Assembly: GCA_000720995.1 (NCBI GenBank)
Contig: JOEL01000001.1
Coordinates: 186,001 to 250,000 of the forward strand
Origin: Streptomyces celluloflavus
Lineage (GTDB): Bacteria > Actinomycetota > Actinomycetes > Streptomycetales > Streptomycetaceae
Direction of reading: 5' to 3'
DNA: 64,000 nt
The notes under the pieces are model-generated. The model was not told the DNA's origin, searched no databases, and worked only from the letters and a program-made list of their open reading frames with translations. Shown here one piece after another: positions 17,242-26,395 of this stretch (the first letter of the stretch is position 1; every line of letters begins with the position of its first letter). The position numbers and the translations under genes are program-made.

Positions 17242-20200
17242 CTAGCCGTCGGCGGACCGGTGGGTCACGCCCTGGGCGGGGATACCGCGCCAGCTCGTGC
17301 CCGGCATGAGGCGCTCGCCCTTCATGAGCAGCGACAGCGCGCCGAGCCGGACGCCCGCGCCGACCACGGCGTCGTAGAGCACGATCGCGCGGGTGCCGAC
17401 GCTCGCCCCGCTGTCGACGGTGACCTGCGACATTTTCATGACGCGGTCTTCGAACAGGTGCGTTTGCAACGATACGCCCGTGCCGATCGCGGCGTCGTCG
17501 CCGATTTCCACCAGGTCGAACTCGGTGAGATAGGTGGTGCCGATCCAGGTGCGCCGGCCGATGCGGGCGCCGAACCAGCGCAGCACCGCCGGCAGGAACG
17601 GGGTCCCGACCAGGGTGCCCGCCCCGGCCGGTACCGCGGCCGCCTCGTAGAGGCCGGTGACGAACTCGGTACGGCGTACGAACCAGCTCCACAGCGGTTC
17701 GACCCGCGGCCGGTAGGTCCCGACGACCGCGCGCTTGACCGCCGCGCAGTACGCGATCACCGCGAGCCCCGCACCCATCGCGAGCAGCGGCGATACGAGC
17801 ACCGGCACCAGCGGGTCCCGGGAGCGTGCCACGCCGGCCAGCGCCAGCAGATAGAGGTAGACGCCCATGCCCAGCACCGTCGCGGGCAGCGTGGCGCGGA
17901 AGAACTCGATGCCGAGGCGGTGCCGCACGGCCTTGCGGTTCGGGCGGAACGTCAGCTCCTCGGGGAACGAACCGCTGCTCTGGCGTACCGGCAGATGCAT
18001 CGCGGGCGACCCCAGCCACGAGGTGCCGTCCGGCGCACCGTGCCGCGGCGGTACCGTGCCCACCCCGACCAGGGACCCCGGCCCCATCCGGGTGCCGGCC
18101 GGTACGAACGCGGCGTTGCCGACGAACGCGCGCCGGCCCACCTCGGTGGGGCCGAACGCGACCCGGCCGGCCGCGAAGGTGGCGGCGCCGATGCTGGCCA
18201 TGTCCGCGACGAAGCTGCCGTCGTCGAGAGTGAGCAGATCCGGGTCGAGGTGCGCGGCGGTGGCGACTTCGGCGCCCCGGCCGACCCGCGCGCCGAGCAG
18301 CCGCAGCCACGGCACCGTATAGAGGGTGGCGTAGAGCGAGTTGGTGAAGGCCAGGCTGAACTCCAGCAGCTTGTCCGCCACCCACTTGCGCACGCCGAGC
18401 GAGGAACGCACCGGGTGCACACCGACCGGTACCTCGGACAGGACGAGACGCTTGCCGACGGCGACCACACAGCAGACGGTGAGCACGTACACCGGACCGG
18501 ACACCACGACGGCGGCGGCGCCCGCGAGCACGCCCCAGCCCCAGTAGCCCCACCACACCAGTGCGAGGCCCGGCAGGACCATCGCGACCACGGCGGCCTC
18601 CAGGAGCACCAGGCCGGACAGCGCGGCCGCGAGATGGCGTGGCCGCCACCCGTCCACGTGGCCGCGAGCACGCAGCATGGTCTCCATGGCGGGGGCGAGC
18701 GCATCGACCGGATACGGCGGCGAGCCGGCCCAGCGCGCTCCGGCGGTGACCACCTCGTCCTGCTCGACCACCGACTGTTCGCCGAGCCCGGCCCCGGCCC
18801 CCAACCGCGCACCGGGTTCGAGGACCGCGTTGGCCCCGACGCAGGCGCGCGGCCCGATCTCGATCGGGGCGACCGTCACCCAGCCGTCCGCCACCCGCCA
18901 CGGGCGCAGCGAAACGCCGTAGCCGACCGAGGCGTCGCCGCCGATGCGCAGCAGGGTCGGCAGGCTGACCATGCTCGTGGCGATCGTGGTGCGCGGCCCG
19001 ATGCGCGCGCCGAGCAGCCGCAGGTACGGCGCCATCATGGGGGACCCGGACAGCACCTGCAGCGGGCTGACGGCCAGCAGCAGGTTCAGCAGCCACAGCC
19101 GCAGGTACGTCCCGCCCCACAGCCGGTAGGAGCCCGGCCGGATCCCCGCCGCCAGCGGGCGCGCGAACACCACCGGCACGATCCAGCGCACGCCGAGGTA
19201 GCCGGCCAGCGCCGCGAGGACCGCCTGCACCGCGGTCAGCTCCGAGAACTGACCGCCGTGCCGGCCGTACACGAAGGCCAGCGGCAGCGTGGTCAGGAGC
19301 AGCCACAGATAGATCGCCCCGGCCTGCGCCGTCCCGGCGGCCGCGATCCGGCCGCCCCGGTGGCGGATCGGTTCCGGGCGGGGCGGCGCGGTCAGCCGCG
19401 GGGGACCCGCCGACGCGCCCAGCCGTGCCGCCAGGCCGCGTACGGTCGGGGCCGCGTAGAGATCACGCATCGTCGGGCTCGTGCCGATGTCCCGGCCGCG
19501 CAGCAGCGAGACGACCCGGGCCGCGAGCAGGGAGTGGCCGCCGAGCTCGGTGAAGAAGTCCGCCTCGGCCGACAGCGACGCGGGCTCGGCGCCGAGCACC
19601 TCCGCCCAGGCGTCCCGCAGCCGCGTCTCCAGCTCGCCGCGGGCGGCCACGACCCGGCCGCCGCCCACCAGACGGCGGCCCGTCGGGGCGGGCAGCCGGG
19701 TGCGGTCCGCCTTGCCACTGGGCATGGCCGGGAGCTCGGTGAGGATGTCCACGAAGGCCGGCACCATATAGGCGGGCAGCCTGCGTCGCAGATGCGTGTG
19801 CAGCCGGGTGACGAGAGCCTCGTCCCCGTCCGTACCGCCCGGTGTCCGCATCACATAGGCGGCCAGCTCGTTGCTGTCGCCGCCGTCGTCCGGTGCGGGC
19901 ACCAGCGCGGTGACCGCCTCGGCCACGTCGGGATCCTCCAGCAGCACGCTGTCGATCTCACCGAGATCGACCCGGTAGCCCCGGATCTTCACCTGGGCGT
20001 CGGTACGGCCCAGGAACTCGATCTCCCCGTCCGTGGTGATCCGGCCGAGGTCTCCGGTGCGGTAGAGCCGGCCGTCCCCGGGCGCGAGCGGATGCTCGAT
20101 GAACCGGTCGGCGGTCAGCTCCGGTCTGCCGATGTAGCCGCGGGCGACGCCGGGGCCGCCCACACAGATCTCGCCGACCGTGCTGTCGGGTACGCGTTGC

Positions 20201-21231
20201 CGCCGCTCGTCGAGGAGTACCACCGAGTAGGTCGGCAGCGGCCTGCCGATGGTCACGGGCCGCCCCGGCAGCAGCTCCGTCCAGGTCGCGGTGACGGTGG
20301 TCTCGGTCGGTCCGTAGGTGTTGAGCATCCGCCGTCCCGGCCTGCTCCACCGCTCGACGAGCTGACCGGGGCAGACCTCACCGCCGACCACGATGCCCCG
20401 GATCCGCGGCAGGTCCCGCGGAATCGTCTCCAGCAGCGTCGGTACGCAGTACAGCAGCGTGATCTCGCGGTCCTCCAGGAAATCGGCGAGCTCCGAACCG
20501 AGCCGCCCGGAATCGACCGTGCCCGCGACCACCGTGGCGCCGACCGACCACGTCGGCCAGATCTCCTCGATGGAGAAGTCGAAGGAGATCGTCATGCCCT
20601 GGTACACCCGGTCGTGCGGCCGCACGTCGTACACCCCGGGCACGATGTCGAGGAAGTTGCAGATGCTCGACTGGGTGATCTCCACACCCTTGGGCCGGCC
20701 GCTCGAACCCGAGGTGTACATGATGTACGCGATGGGGTCGTCGTCTCCCGGACCGTGCGCCACCGTGTCGGGACGCGGACGCGCGGTGGGTACGGAGGCG
20801 AGCTCCGGCGCGCACGAGTCGAGCTCGACCACCCGGCAGGGGAGCTCCGCCAGGCCCGGTGCGAGCGCGGCGGTGGTCAGCACCAGGTCGACGCCGGCGT
20901 CCCCCGCGATATAGGCGATACGGTCCGGGGGCGACGCCGGGTCCATCGGCACGAACGCCGCACCGGCCTTGCTCACCCCGAGCAACGACACATAGGTGTC
21001 CACCGAGCGCGGTAACAGAATCGCGACCCGTGCCCCGTGGCCGATGCCGAGACCGCGGAGGTGGTGGGCGAGCCGATTCGCGTGCGTGTCGAGTTCGGCG
21101 TACGTCAGCCGGTGGTGCCGGTATTCGAGTGCCGTCGCCGACGGATTGCGGTCACAGGCGGATTCGAAGACGAAATGCAGTCGCCTGCCCGCTCCTCCCG
21201 GAGGCAGTCCGTTCAGATGCTGTGCCACCAC
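17242..21231 (-). CDS. Pls/PosA-family membrane NRPS (homopoly(amino acid) synthetase-like)
   Basis: 1329 residues. The first ~510 are an adenylation domain (YTSGSSGRPKG, NTYGPTETT, YRTGDLG, KIRGYRVDLGEID, SGKADRTRL), then a PCP with ELGGHS (about 19535). The C-terminal ~720 residues alternate pairs of membrane helices with three tandem left-handed beta-helix-like domains (LLGARIG and LLGARVG begin two of them). This is the architecture of epsilon-poly-lysine synthetase, where the tandem domains join monomers into a free polymer; there is no condensation or thioesterase domain. Hand-aligned pocket residues are D-F-E-Y-V-G-T-V-T-K. The Glu at the third position fits a basic amino acid. The start is GTG with a weak ribosome-binding site. 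Family is confident, monomer is not. Confidence 0.88.
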   Translation of the reverse strand: MVAQHLNGLPPGGAGRRLHFVFESACDRNPSATALEYRHHRLTYAELDTHANRLAHHLRGLGIGHGARVAILLPRSVDTYVSLLGVSKAGAAFVPMDPASPPDRIAYIAGDAGVDLVLTTAALAPGLAELPCRVVELDSCAPELASVPTARPRPDTVAHGPGDDDPIAYIMYTSGSSGRPKGVEITQSSICNFLDIVPGVYDVRPHDRVYQGMTISFDFSIEEIWPTWSVGATVVAGTVDSGRLGSELADFLEDREITLLYCVPTLLETIPRDLPRIRGIVVGGEVCPGQLVERWSRPGRRMLNTYGPTETTVTATWTELLPGRPVTIGRPLPTYSVVLLDERRQRVPDSTVGEICVGGPGVARGYIGRPELTADRFIEHPLAPGDGRLYRTGDLGRITTDGEIEFLGRTDAQVKIRGYRVDLGEIDSVLLEDPDVAEAVTALVPAPDDGGDSNELAAYVMRTPGGTDGDEALVTRLHTHLRRRLPAYMVPAFVDILTELPAMPSGKADRTRLPAPTGRRLVGGGRVVAARGELETRLRDAWAEVLGAEPASLSAEADFFTELGGHSLLAARVVSLLRGRDIGTSPTMRDLYAAPTVRGLAARLGASAGPPRLTAPPRPEPIRHRGGRIAAAGTAQAGAIYLWLLLTTLPLAFVYGRHGGQFSELTAVQAVLAALAGYLGVRWIVPVVFARPLAAGIRPGSYRLWGGTYLRLWLLNLLLAVSPLQVLSGSPMMAPYLRLLGARIGPRTTIATSMVSLPTLLRIGGDASVGYGVSLRPWRVADGWVTVAPIEIGPRACVGANAVLEPGARLGAGAGLGEQSVVEQDEVVTAGARWAGSPPYPVDALAPAMETMLRARGHVDGWRPRHLAAALSGLVLLEAAVVAMVLPGLALVWWGYWGWGVLAGAAAVVVSGPVYVLTVCCVVAVGKRLVLSEVPVGVHPVRSSLGVRKWVADKLLEFSLAFTNSLYATLYTVPWLRLLGARVGRGAEVATAAHLDPDLLTLDDGSFVADMASIGAATFAAGRVAFGPTEVGRRAFVGNAAFVPAGTRMGPGSLVGVGTVPPRHGAPDGTSWLGSPAMHLPVRQSSGSFPEELTFRPNRKAVRHRLGIEFFRATLPATVLGMGVYLYLLALAGVARSRDPLVPVLVSPLLAMGAGLAVIAYCAAVKRAVVGTYRPRVEPLWSWFVRRTEFVTGLYEAAAVPAGAGTLVGTPFLPAVLRWFGARIGRRTWIGTTYLTEFDLVEIGDDAAIGTGVSLQTHLFEDRVMKMSQVTVDSGASVGTRAIVLYDAVVGAGVRLGALSLLMKGERLMPGTSWRGIPAQGVTHRSADG

Positions 21232-21578
21232 CCCACGTTAAGTCCTCGGTCTTGGACGGAACGGGATAGACACCGCCCACGTTCCTCGGCGGGTGGAGCG
21301 GCGGAGCGGTCCCGGTGTGCGGGAATCTTTCGCGAAGCCGCAGGCCGTGACCCATTGACATCGGGCCGGGCGACTTGATCTGCTGGCCGCAGCAAGCAGC
21401 TGATGGCGGCCGTCGAGGGTGGACCTGCCGAGAAGTTGGCGCAGTCGCCCGGCCGTCGTATCGTGCGTCTCACGGTGTGGCAGCAGGCGAGACGGCCCCA
21501 CACCAGATGTGTTGTGTGCAGGCGCCAAAGGGGCGTCAGTATTTTGTGGTAGCAGTATTGCGAGAAGGTGTGGTTGTT
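21232..21578. other. Divergent promoter region, pls-like / cold-shock gene
   Basis: About 350 bases between divergent genes, somewhat less GC-rich. It should carry both promoters; no clear operator seen. Confidence 0.4.
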
Positions 21579-22019
21579 GTGTTGATGACGGGGAAGGTCC
21601 TGCGGTTCGACGAGGTGCGTGGTTATGGCTTCATCGCCCCCGATACGGGAGACGAAGACGTTTTCATGCATGCGAACGACCTGATTGACGAGAAGGGTTT
21701 CTACCAAGCGGGCAGCGAGGTGGAATTCCTCATGGAGTCGGGGGAAAAGGGCCCCAAGGCGTCACAGATCCGCCTCGTTCACAAGCCGGCCGGGCACCAG
21801 CTCGCGCGCAATTCGCTGGCATCGGGGTCGCTGCGCACGCCCGTGCAGGCAAACCGGGCGGACGACGAGATGTGCGACGTGCTGAGCGCCGCTGATCTCC
21901 GGAGCGAGCTGATCGAGGTTCTCGTCGCGGCCGACGAGACCCTGACGGCCGCACAGATTCAGCGGATCCGTGCGAGCGTCGTCGACATGGCGCGCGGATA
22001 CGGCTGGGTCGAAGGCTGA
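21579..22019 (+). CDS. Cold-shock-domain protein with C-terminal extension
   Basis: About 146 residues. The N-terminal half is a cold-shock domain: TGKVLRFDEVRGYGFIAPD contains RNP1 and EDVFMHANDL contains RNP2. These bind single-stranded RNA or DNA. The second half (roughly residues 75-145) is a helical extension ending DETLTAAQIQRIRASVVDMARGYGWVEG, absent from the classic 67-residue Csp proteins. I place the start at GTG 21579, with GAGAAGG about 11 bases upstream; ATG 21585 is possible. It is divergent from the Pls-like gene and may act as a regulator in this accessory region, which is inference. Confidence 0.85.
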   Translation: MLMTGKVLRFDEVRGYGFIAPDTGDEDVFMHANDLIDEKGFYQAGSEVEFLMESGEKGPKASQIRLVHKPAGHQLARNSLASGSLRTPVQANRADDEMCDVLSAADLRSELIEVLVAADETLTAAQIQRIRASVVDMARGYGWVEG

Positions 22020-22437
22020 CCCACGGCATCGCTCCCGGACCAGGCGTCGACGGGGAGCGTCCGGCCGGGCAGGCGGCAGGGCCCCTGGCCCACGCCGCCG
22101 CCCGGCCCGCCGAGGCCCACCGGATGCGGGCCGGCGTCGGCCGTCCGCCCGCATCCCCAGCGTTCGCACCCCGACCTCCGGCGCCGACGAGGCTGCCGGG
22201 GGCGGAACGTGGAAGGGCGTGTGTCGTCCACGGCACCGTGACCGCCGCGGCCCTCGGCCGTCGGCTCCGCGCAGGCCCCGCCTGACGGAGCCCGCCGGCC
22301 GCAGCATGCAGTGCGCGGATCAGACGGTCGTTCTCCGGGGCGCACGCCGCGTGCAGATCCCGCTGGATGTGCGGTCCGAGGTCGAGCACGGCCGCGCTCC
22401 CCTCGCCGATGCCGGAGATGCCACCACGAGGGAGACC
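22020..22437 (-). pseudogene. Possible gene fragment or untranslated region after the MFS gene
   Basis: 418 bases without a confident gene. On the minus strand, directly after the MFS stop and in the same frame, there is a protein-like stretch (VLDLGPHIQRDL ... CAPENDRLIRALHAA, about 22290-22390) reminiscent of the last helix of sulfotransferase-like proteins. It degrades into Arg/Pro-rich sequence and has no good start. It may be an eroded gene or chance. Confidence 0.25.
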
Positions 22438-23664
22438 TCAGCCGACGGGGACGGGGCTTGTCGTCGCCGGAAGTGTCCGGGTGCGCAGTGCCCACCGGGT
22501 GAGCGGCCGGGTGGCGAGGCCGCAGAGCGCGAGGACGACGCCCAGCACTACCCAGCCCGGCCTGCCCCATTGGAGGCAGAGAGCGGTGAGCACGACCGGT
22601 GACGCCGCGCGTACCACGCCATCGGCCAGGTTGAAGGCTCCCTGGTACTGGCCCTGGGCGTGTTCCGGGGCCAGTACGAAGCTGATTTCGAATGCCCCTG
22701 CGGCCAGGCCGAGTTCACCCGATGACAGCAGGAGTACGCCGACGAGCAGCAGGGTCGCGGCAACGGGGGCGGAAACCCCTGCGGCGAGGGCGAGCACGAT
22801 ACAGCCGGCGAGGGACAGAAACCCTGCTCCGCGGAGAGCGGTGGAAGCGGGCAACGGGCCCCTCACCCACCGGGTCGCCCTGACCTGGAACAGCACGACC
22901 ACGGCCGTATTCACCACCAGCAGTGCGGAGAGCCACCATCGGGGCGCCTCGGTGTGCGACACCAGCCAGAGCGGCAGGACCAGGGACACCACGTCGTACT
23001 GGAACGCGATGACCCCGCACAGCAGCGACAGGGCGAGGTACGGTCCGTCCCGCATGGCCTCCATGCGCCGCGCGCCCGGCGGGCGTGGCACCGGCTTCAC
23101 GGACGGGATCTTGAGCAGCAGTCCCGCCGCCGCGAGGAAGCTCAGTCCGTTCGCCAGGATCAGCAGGGTGTAGCCCGCCGTCGAGTCCAGCTGGAGCGCG
23201 ACGCCGGCCGCGGCGGCGCCGATGCCCATCCCGAGGTTGGTCACCGCCCGGAGATGGCTGCGGACGCGGGTACGTTCGCCGGGCTCGCTGATCCGGGCGA
23301 TCAGGGCGCCGCCGACCGCCTGGGCGCCGCGTTGGCCGATGGCGGCGACGGTGACCAGCACGAGGAAGACGGCGAAGGAGTGTGTCATCGGGAACAGGAA
23401 CATCGCCGTCGCCTGGACAGCTTGGGTGGCGACGTACAGTCCCCGCGGCCCGACGCGATCGGCCACAGCGCCGAGGGGGAGGCCCGACAGGATGCCGGCG
23501 ACCGTCGCGATGGCGAGGCCGGTGCCCACGCCGGACACACTCAGCCCGACGACGCGGGTGAAGAACAGCATGCTTCCGGCGAGATAGAGCCCGCTGCCGA
23601 CGGTGGTGACGAAACTGGCGATCGTCAGGAAACGTACCGAGCCACGAAATACATCGGCCGTCAT
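22438..23664 (-). CDS. MFS transporter (putative RiPP exporter)
   Basis: 408 residues from the ATG at 23664. About 12 hydrophobic segments and the MFS loop motif GLPLGAVADRVGPRG between helices 2 and 3. It begins FRGSVRFLTIASFVTTVGSGLYLAGSMLFF, typical of drug/proton antiporters. It is the last gene of a minus-strand series of precursor peptide, JmjC oxygenase, glycosyltransferase and transporter, about 95 bases after the glycosyltransferase gene. By position it is the likely exporter or immunity pump for that product. Substrate is inferred only. Confidence 0.87.
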   Translation of the reverse strand: MTADVFRGSVRFLTIASFVTTVGSGLYLAGSMLFFTRVVGLSVSGVGTGLAIATVAGILSGLPLGAVADRVGPRGLYVATQAVQATAMFLFPMTHSFAVFLVLVTVAAIGQRGAQAVGGALIARISEPGERTRVRSHLRAVTNLGMGIGAAAAGVALQLDSTAGYTLLILANGLSFLAAAGLLLKIPSVKPVPRPPGARRMEAMRDGPYLALSLLCGVIAFQYDVVSLVLPLWLVSHTEAPRWWLSALLVVNTAVVVLFQVRATRWVRGPLPASTALRGAGFLSLAGCIVLALAAGVSAPVAATLLLVGVLLLSSGELGLAAGAFEISFVLAPEHAQGQYQGAFNLADGVVRAASPVVLTALCLQWGRPGWVVLGVVLALCGLATRPLTRWALRTRTLPATTSPVPVG

Positions 23665-23760
23665 ATGCGCCTCTGGGGGGCGCCGTTGCTCTCCTGGTGG
23701 CACACGTGGCTTTCCTTCGAATCGGGTTCGGATGCCTGCTTTTCCGGGATGGGTTCCGGG

Positions 23761-24834
23761 TCAGTGACGGCGAGCCAGTTGCTCGCGCAGGGCCGACAGA
23801 CACTCGGTCCGGTATGCCGCCAGTCCCGGTGCCGCCGCCCGTTTCCTGCGGTTGAATTCGCCGGTGTTCACCCAGGTGACGATCAGGTCCGCCAGGGAGG
23901 GAATGCCGCCGTACCGCGCCGTCATCCCTTCGGTATGACCGCTCAGTGGATAGAAGGCGGGCACGAGCGAGGGAAGGCCGAACCGGACCATGTCGTTGAT
24001 GTTGCCCGTGACACAGGTCTGGCCGCGCGTCTCGACGATGCCGTTACGCGTGAGGTGCTCGGAGACCGGAAGAATGAGGAAGTCAGCCTCTGCCAGGGTC
24101 CGGTCGAACTCCTCCTGCGGGACGTAACCCGGGTGGTCTCGCAGTTCGACCGAGGGAGCGACCGCCTTCCTCGCGGCTTCCACGGCAGCGCTGGTGTCCT
24201 CGGTGGCGTGCTCTCCCAGAAATTCGACGCGCAGTCGCTTCGTCAGCCGGGGGGAGGCGATTTCCAGTGCGGACAGAACCTCGGCGTGGTCCCTGCCGGA
24301 ATACATTCTCCCCGGAATACAGCACCGCACCTCGTCCCTCACGAACTCCGTGGGCGGATGCTGCGGGTAGGCGATGTTGACGGCGCGGCTCCGCAGGGGG
24401 TCGCCGGTCCTCCTGAGCCGGAGATCCGGGAGCAGGACACCCGCCGCGCCGTCGAGAACGAGCTTCGCGATGGCGGCGCTCGGCCGGTTGCCGTCCGACG
24501 AGGTGAACGTGTTGAGGTTGTGCACCAGGCAGTGCCAGGCGGGTGTCAGCACGCTCGTATCGGAGAGCAGGCCGCACAGGGAATCGACCGGGGTGATGAT
24601 GAACAGGTGGTCCTGCGAGGCGATCGAGGACGTGTACTTCTCCAGGAATTCCGCGTACGGCAGACCCGGGGGACACACCTTCCACTCGACTTCCGCGGAT
24701 TCGGCGGTCTGAGAGGATTCGGCACAGAACGCATTGGTGTAGACGGTGGGGCTCGCCCCGATATCGACGGCTTGCCGTATGAGACTGTCGAGGACCTCGC
24801 TGTGTGCGCTGAGCTCGATCAGGCCGATCTTCAT
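23761..24834 (-). CDS. GT-B-like glycosyltransferase in RiPP-like locus
   Basis: 357 residues. The overall pattern is a GT-B fold: an N-terminal Rossmann half (MKIGLIELSAHSEVLDSLIRQA ...), then a C-terminal half with VEFLGEH, HPGYVPQEEFDRTLAEADFLILPV and VTGNINDMVRFGLPSLVPAFYPLSGHTEG, the usual nucleotide-sugar-binding region. I cannot place it in a named CAZy family. Composition is less GC-rich than the flanking core genes. It sits between the JmjC oxygenase and the MFS exporter. A reasonable proposal is that it glycosylates a hydroxylated residue of the 46-residue peptide. That is inference. Confidence 0.7.
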   Translation of the reverse strand: MKIGLIELSAHSEVLDSLIRQAVDIGASPTVYTNAFCAESSQTAESAEVEWKVCPPGLPYAEFLEKYTSSIASQDHLFIITPVDSLCGLLSDTSVLTPAWHCLVHNLNTFTSSDGNRPSAAIAKLVLDGAAGVLLPDLRLRRTGDPLRSRAVNIAYPQHPPTEFVRDEVRCCIPGRMYSGRDHAEVLSALEIASPRLTKRLRVEFLGEHATEDTSAAVEAARKAVAPSVELRDHPGYVPQEEFDRTLAEADFLILPVSEHLTRNGIVETRGQTCVTGNINDMVRFGLPSLVPAFYPLSGHTEGMTARYGGIPSLADLIVTWVNTGEFNRRKRAAAPGLAAYRTECLSALREQLARRH

Positions 24835-24969
24835 CGAGTTGTCTCCGTCAGTGCTGAGCGCCCTGCGCGGGCCCGCACCATCGCGAGGAACTGACCCCGT
24901 GGTGCAGGCCCGGCGGGCATGGACCGCCTGCCCGTCATGGAGCGGGCCGGGCCGGATTCCCGGTGGTGC

Positions 24970-26157
24970 TCACGCCGGCGGAGGATTCTCCTCCAGCAGG
25001 ATTCCCTCCTCGACCAGCAGCCGGAGCAGTGGGGCGATGTCTTCGGCCAGGTCGAATTCGGGGGCCCAGTCAGTGGCTTCCGCGAGGGTGAACGACGTGC
25101 GGCGGAAGAGATTGTCGATGAGCTCCGCGGGAGCGCCGTCGAGCGTGATCTTCCGCGCGCCGAACTGGATATGGTGCTGTTCGGCCTCGGCATCGTAATC
25201 AACCTTGACAGGGTTGAATTGCGCTTGCCGCAGACGTGAGCCGCCGTTCGTGGAGAGGGGATGGAACCCGGACTGGCTCGGGAGGCTGACCTCCCGGTGA
25301 CGGCTGTCCTGAGTTGTCAGATGATGGGCGAGGTACGCCTTCACCAACTGCTCGTCGTCGGCCCGTGCGGCGAGCCTGCCCATCAGTCCGCGGATGTGGT
25401 CGGCGAGCTGGGCCGTATCACCTCCGACGACGGGCGGGAGATTGCGCCGCCACTCCTCCTCGTCCATCAGCTCGTCCGCGAGCCACTTCAGCCAGTAGAC
25501 GCCGGTGCGGCACGTCACTCCCAGCGTCAGGTGCAAAGAGGGTTCGTCGCCGGCCACCGCGTAATGCCAGTGGCCCCGTGGAATGTAGAGCACGTCCCCC
25601 GGATGGAGTTCGGTCTCGATGTACGGGGGTCCCTTGGGTTCGCCTGTGTCGGCGGAGACGTTGTTGTATTTGTCGAGCGGGTATTTGTACGTCTCCTCGG
25701 AGACGACCCAGCGCTTCGTCCCCTCGATCTGCAGGATGAAGACCTCATGGTCGTCGTGGTGCTGGTCGAACCCCTGCTGTTCGGGCCAGGAGCAGTACAT
25801 GTTGACCTGGCTCCGGTGGCCGGTCGCACGCTCGATCCCCGTTGCCAGTTCGGCGATGGCGGGCAGCCGCGCCTGCAACTGGTTGATGATGAGGGTGTAG
25901 CCGTCCTGGCAGTGCTTGATCCACTCTTCGGGAGTCTCGGGCTCGCCGGAGATCTTTCTGCCTATTGCCGCCAGGCGTATCTCTTCGCCGAACCGGAGAC
26001 GGTGGAAATTGAGAAGGTGGTTGAGCTGATCCCATGAGAAGAGCGGACGGAAACGGTCCCGGTCCTGCCCGCGTAGGACGACGCCCCGGTTTGTCCAGTT
26101 CTCGCGAAGGAATTGATCGAGAGGCATTGGGTCAAGCAGGGATTCGAGATCGAACAC
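24970..26157 (-). CDS. JmjC/cupin-4 2-oxoglutarate Fe(II) oxygenase in RiPP-like locus
   Basis: About 395 residues of the YcfD/ROXA-type JmjC family: 2-oxoglutarate and Fe(II)-dependent protein or peptide hydroxylases. The iron facial triad is HHDD (HxD) in FDQHHDDHEVFILQIEGTKRW plus the distal His in YIPRGHWHYAV. PGDVLYIPRG is the usual cupin turn. The C-terminal ~100 residues (FDLAEDIAPLLRLLVEEGILLEE) look like the winged-helix domain of this family. GTG 26157 has AGGA five bases upstream; GTG 26169 is the alternative start. It lies 83 bases after a 46-residue peptide gene, with a hairpin between. The natural substrate is inferred to be that peptide, since stand-alone members act on ribosomal proteins. 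Confidence 0.85.
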   Translation of the reverse strand: MFDLESLLDPMPLDQFLRENWTNRGVVLRGQDRDRFRPLFSWDQLNHLLNFHRLRFGEEIRLAAIGRKISGEPETPEEWIKHCQDGYTLIINQLQARLPAIAELATGIERATGHRSQVNMYCSWPEQQGFDQHHDDHEVFILQIEGTKRWVVSEETYKYPLDKYNNVSADTGEPKGPPYIETELHPGDVLYIPRGHWHYAVAGDEPSLHLTLGVTCRTGVYWLKWLADELMDEEEWRRNLPPVVGGDTAQLADHIRGLMGRLAARADDEQLVKAYLAHHLTTQDSRHREVSLPSQSGFHPLSTNGGSRLRQAQFNPVKVDYDAEAEQHHIQFGARKITLDGAPAELIDNLFRRTSFTLAEATDWAPEFDLAEDIAPLLRLLVEEGILLEENPPPA

Positions 26158-26184
26158 GCCATTCCTCACACGTTTAAGGGGAGT

Positions 26185-26211
26185 GCCCGGTGGCTCCAGG
26201 AGCCACCGGGC
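26185..26211 (-). terminator. Attenuator-like hairpin between peptide gene and JmjC gene
   Basis: An inverted repeat with stem GCCCGGTGGCT and its complement around a 5-base loop lies 30-56 bases after the peptide stop. A partial terminator here would let the peptide be made in excess of its enzymes, as is common in RiPP operons. Confidence 0.6.
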
Positions 26212-26240
26212 GGTTCAGGACAGTGACTTGCCCCCTGTCC

Positions 26241-26381
26241 TTACACGTCCTTCTGGTCGACCTCAAGGTTCGGCACGCTCTTGACCTGGGCCGTCTTCAC
26301 CGTCTCCACGGAGAATCCGATCCGCTTCGGCAGACGGGCCGAGTGGGACTCGCTCTTGGGCGCTGCGGGAATCTTGGCCAT
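26241..26381 (-). CDS. 46-residue precursor-like peptide (putative RiPP)
   Basis: A short gene: ATG at 26381 with GAGGAG eight bases upstream, TAA at 26241. The product starts MAKIPAAPK, has a basic middle (ARLPKRIGF), and ends in a Val/Lys/acid-rich tail (NLEVDQKDV). It has no cysteine, tryptophan or tyrosine, so lanthionine, sactionine or aryl cross-links are unlikely. Candidate modification sites are Lys, Asp, Asn, His, Arg, Pro, Val, Ser and Thr. No transmembrane segment or signal peptide. It is first in a same-strand series with JmjC oxygenase, glycosyltransferase and MFS pump. I do not recognise the family. That it is translated is well supported by the Shine-Dalgarno site; that it is modified is inference. 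Confidence 0.75.
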   Translation of the reverse strand: MAKIPAAPKSESHSARLPKRIGFSVETVKTAQVKSVPNLEVDQKDV

Positions 26382-26395
26382 TGATGACTCCTCGA

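Noticed and set aside
16831-21015. Very long open frame on the plus strand opposite the Pls-like gene
   Set aside because: Arginine/glycine/histidine-rich translation with no motif; it is the antisense shadow of a high-GC gene.
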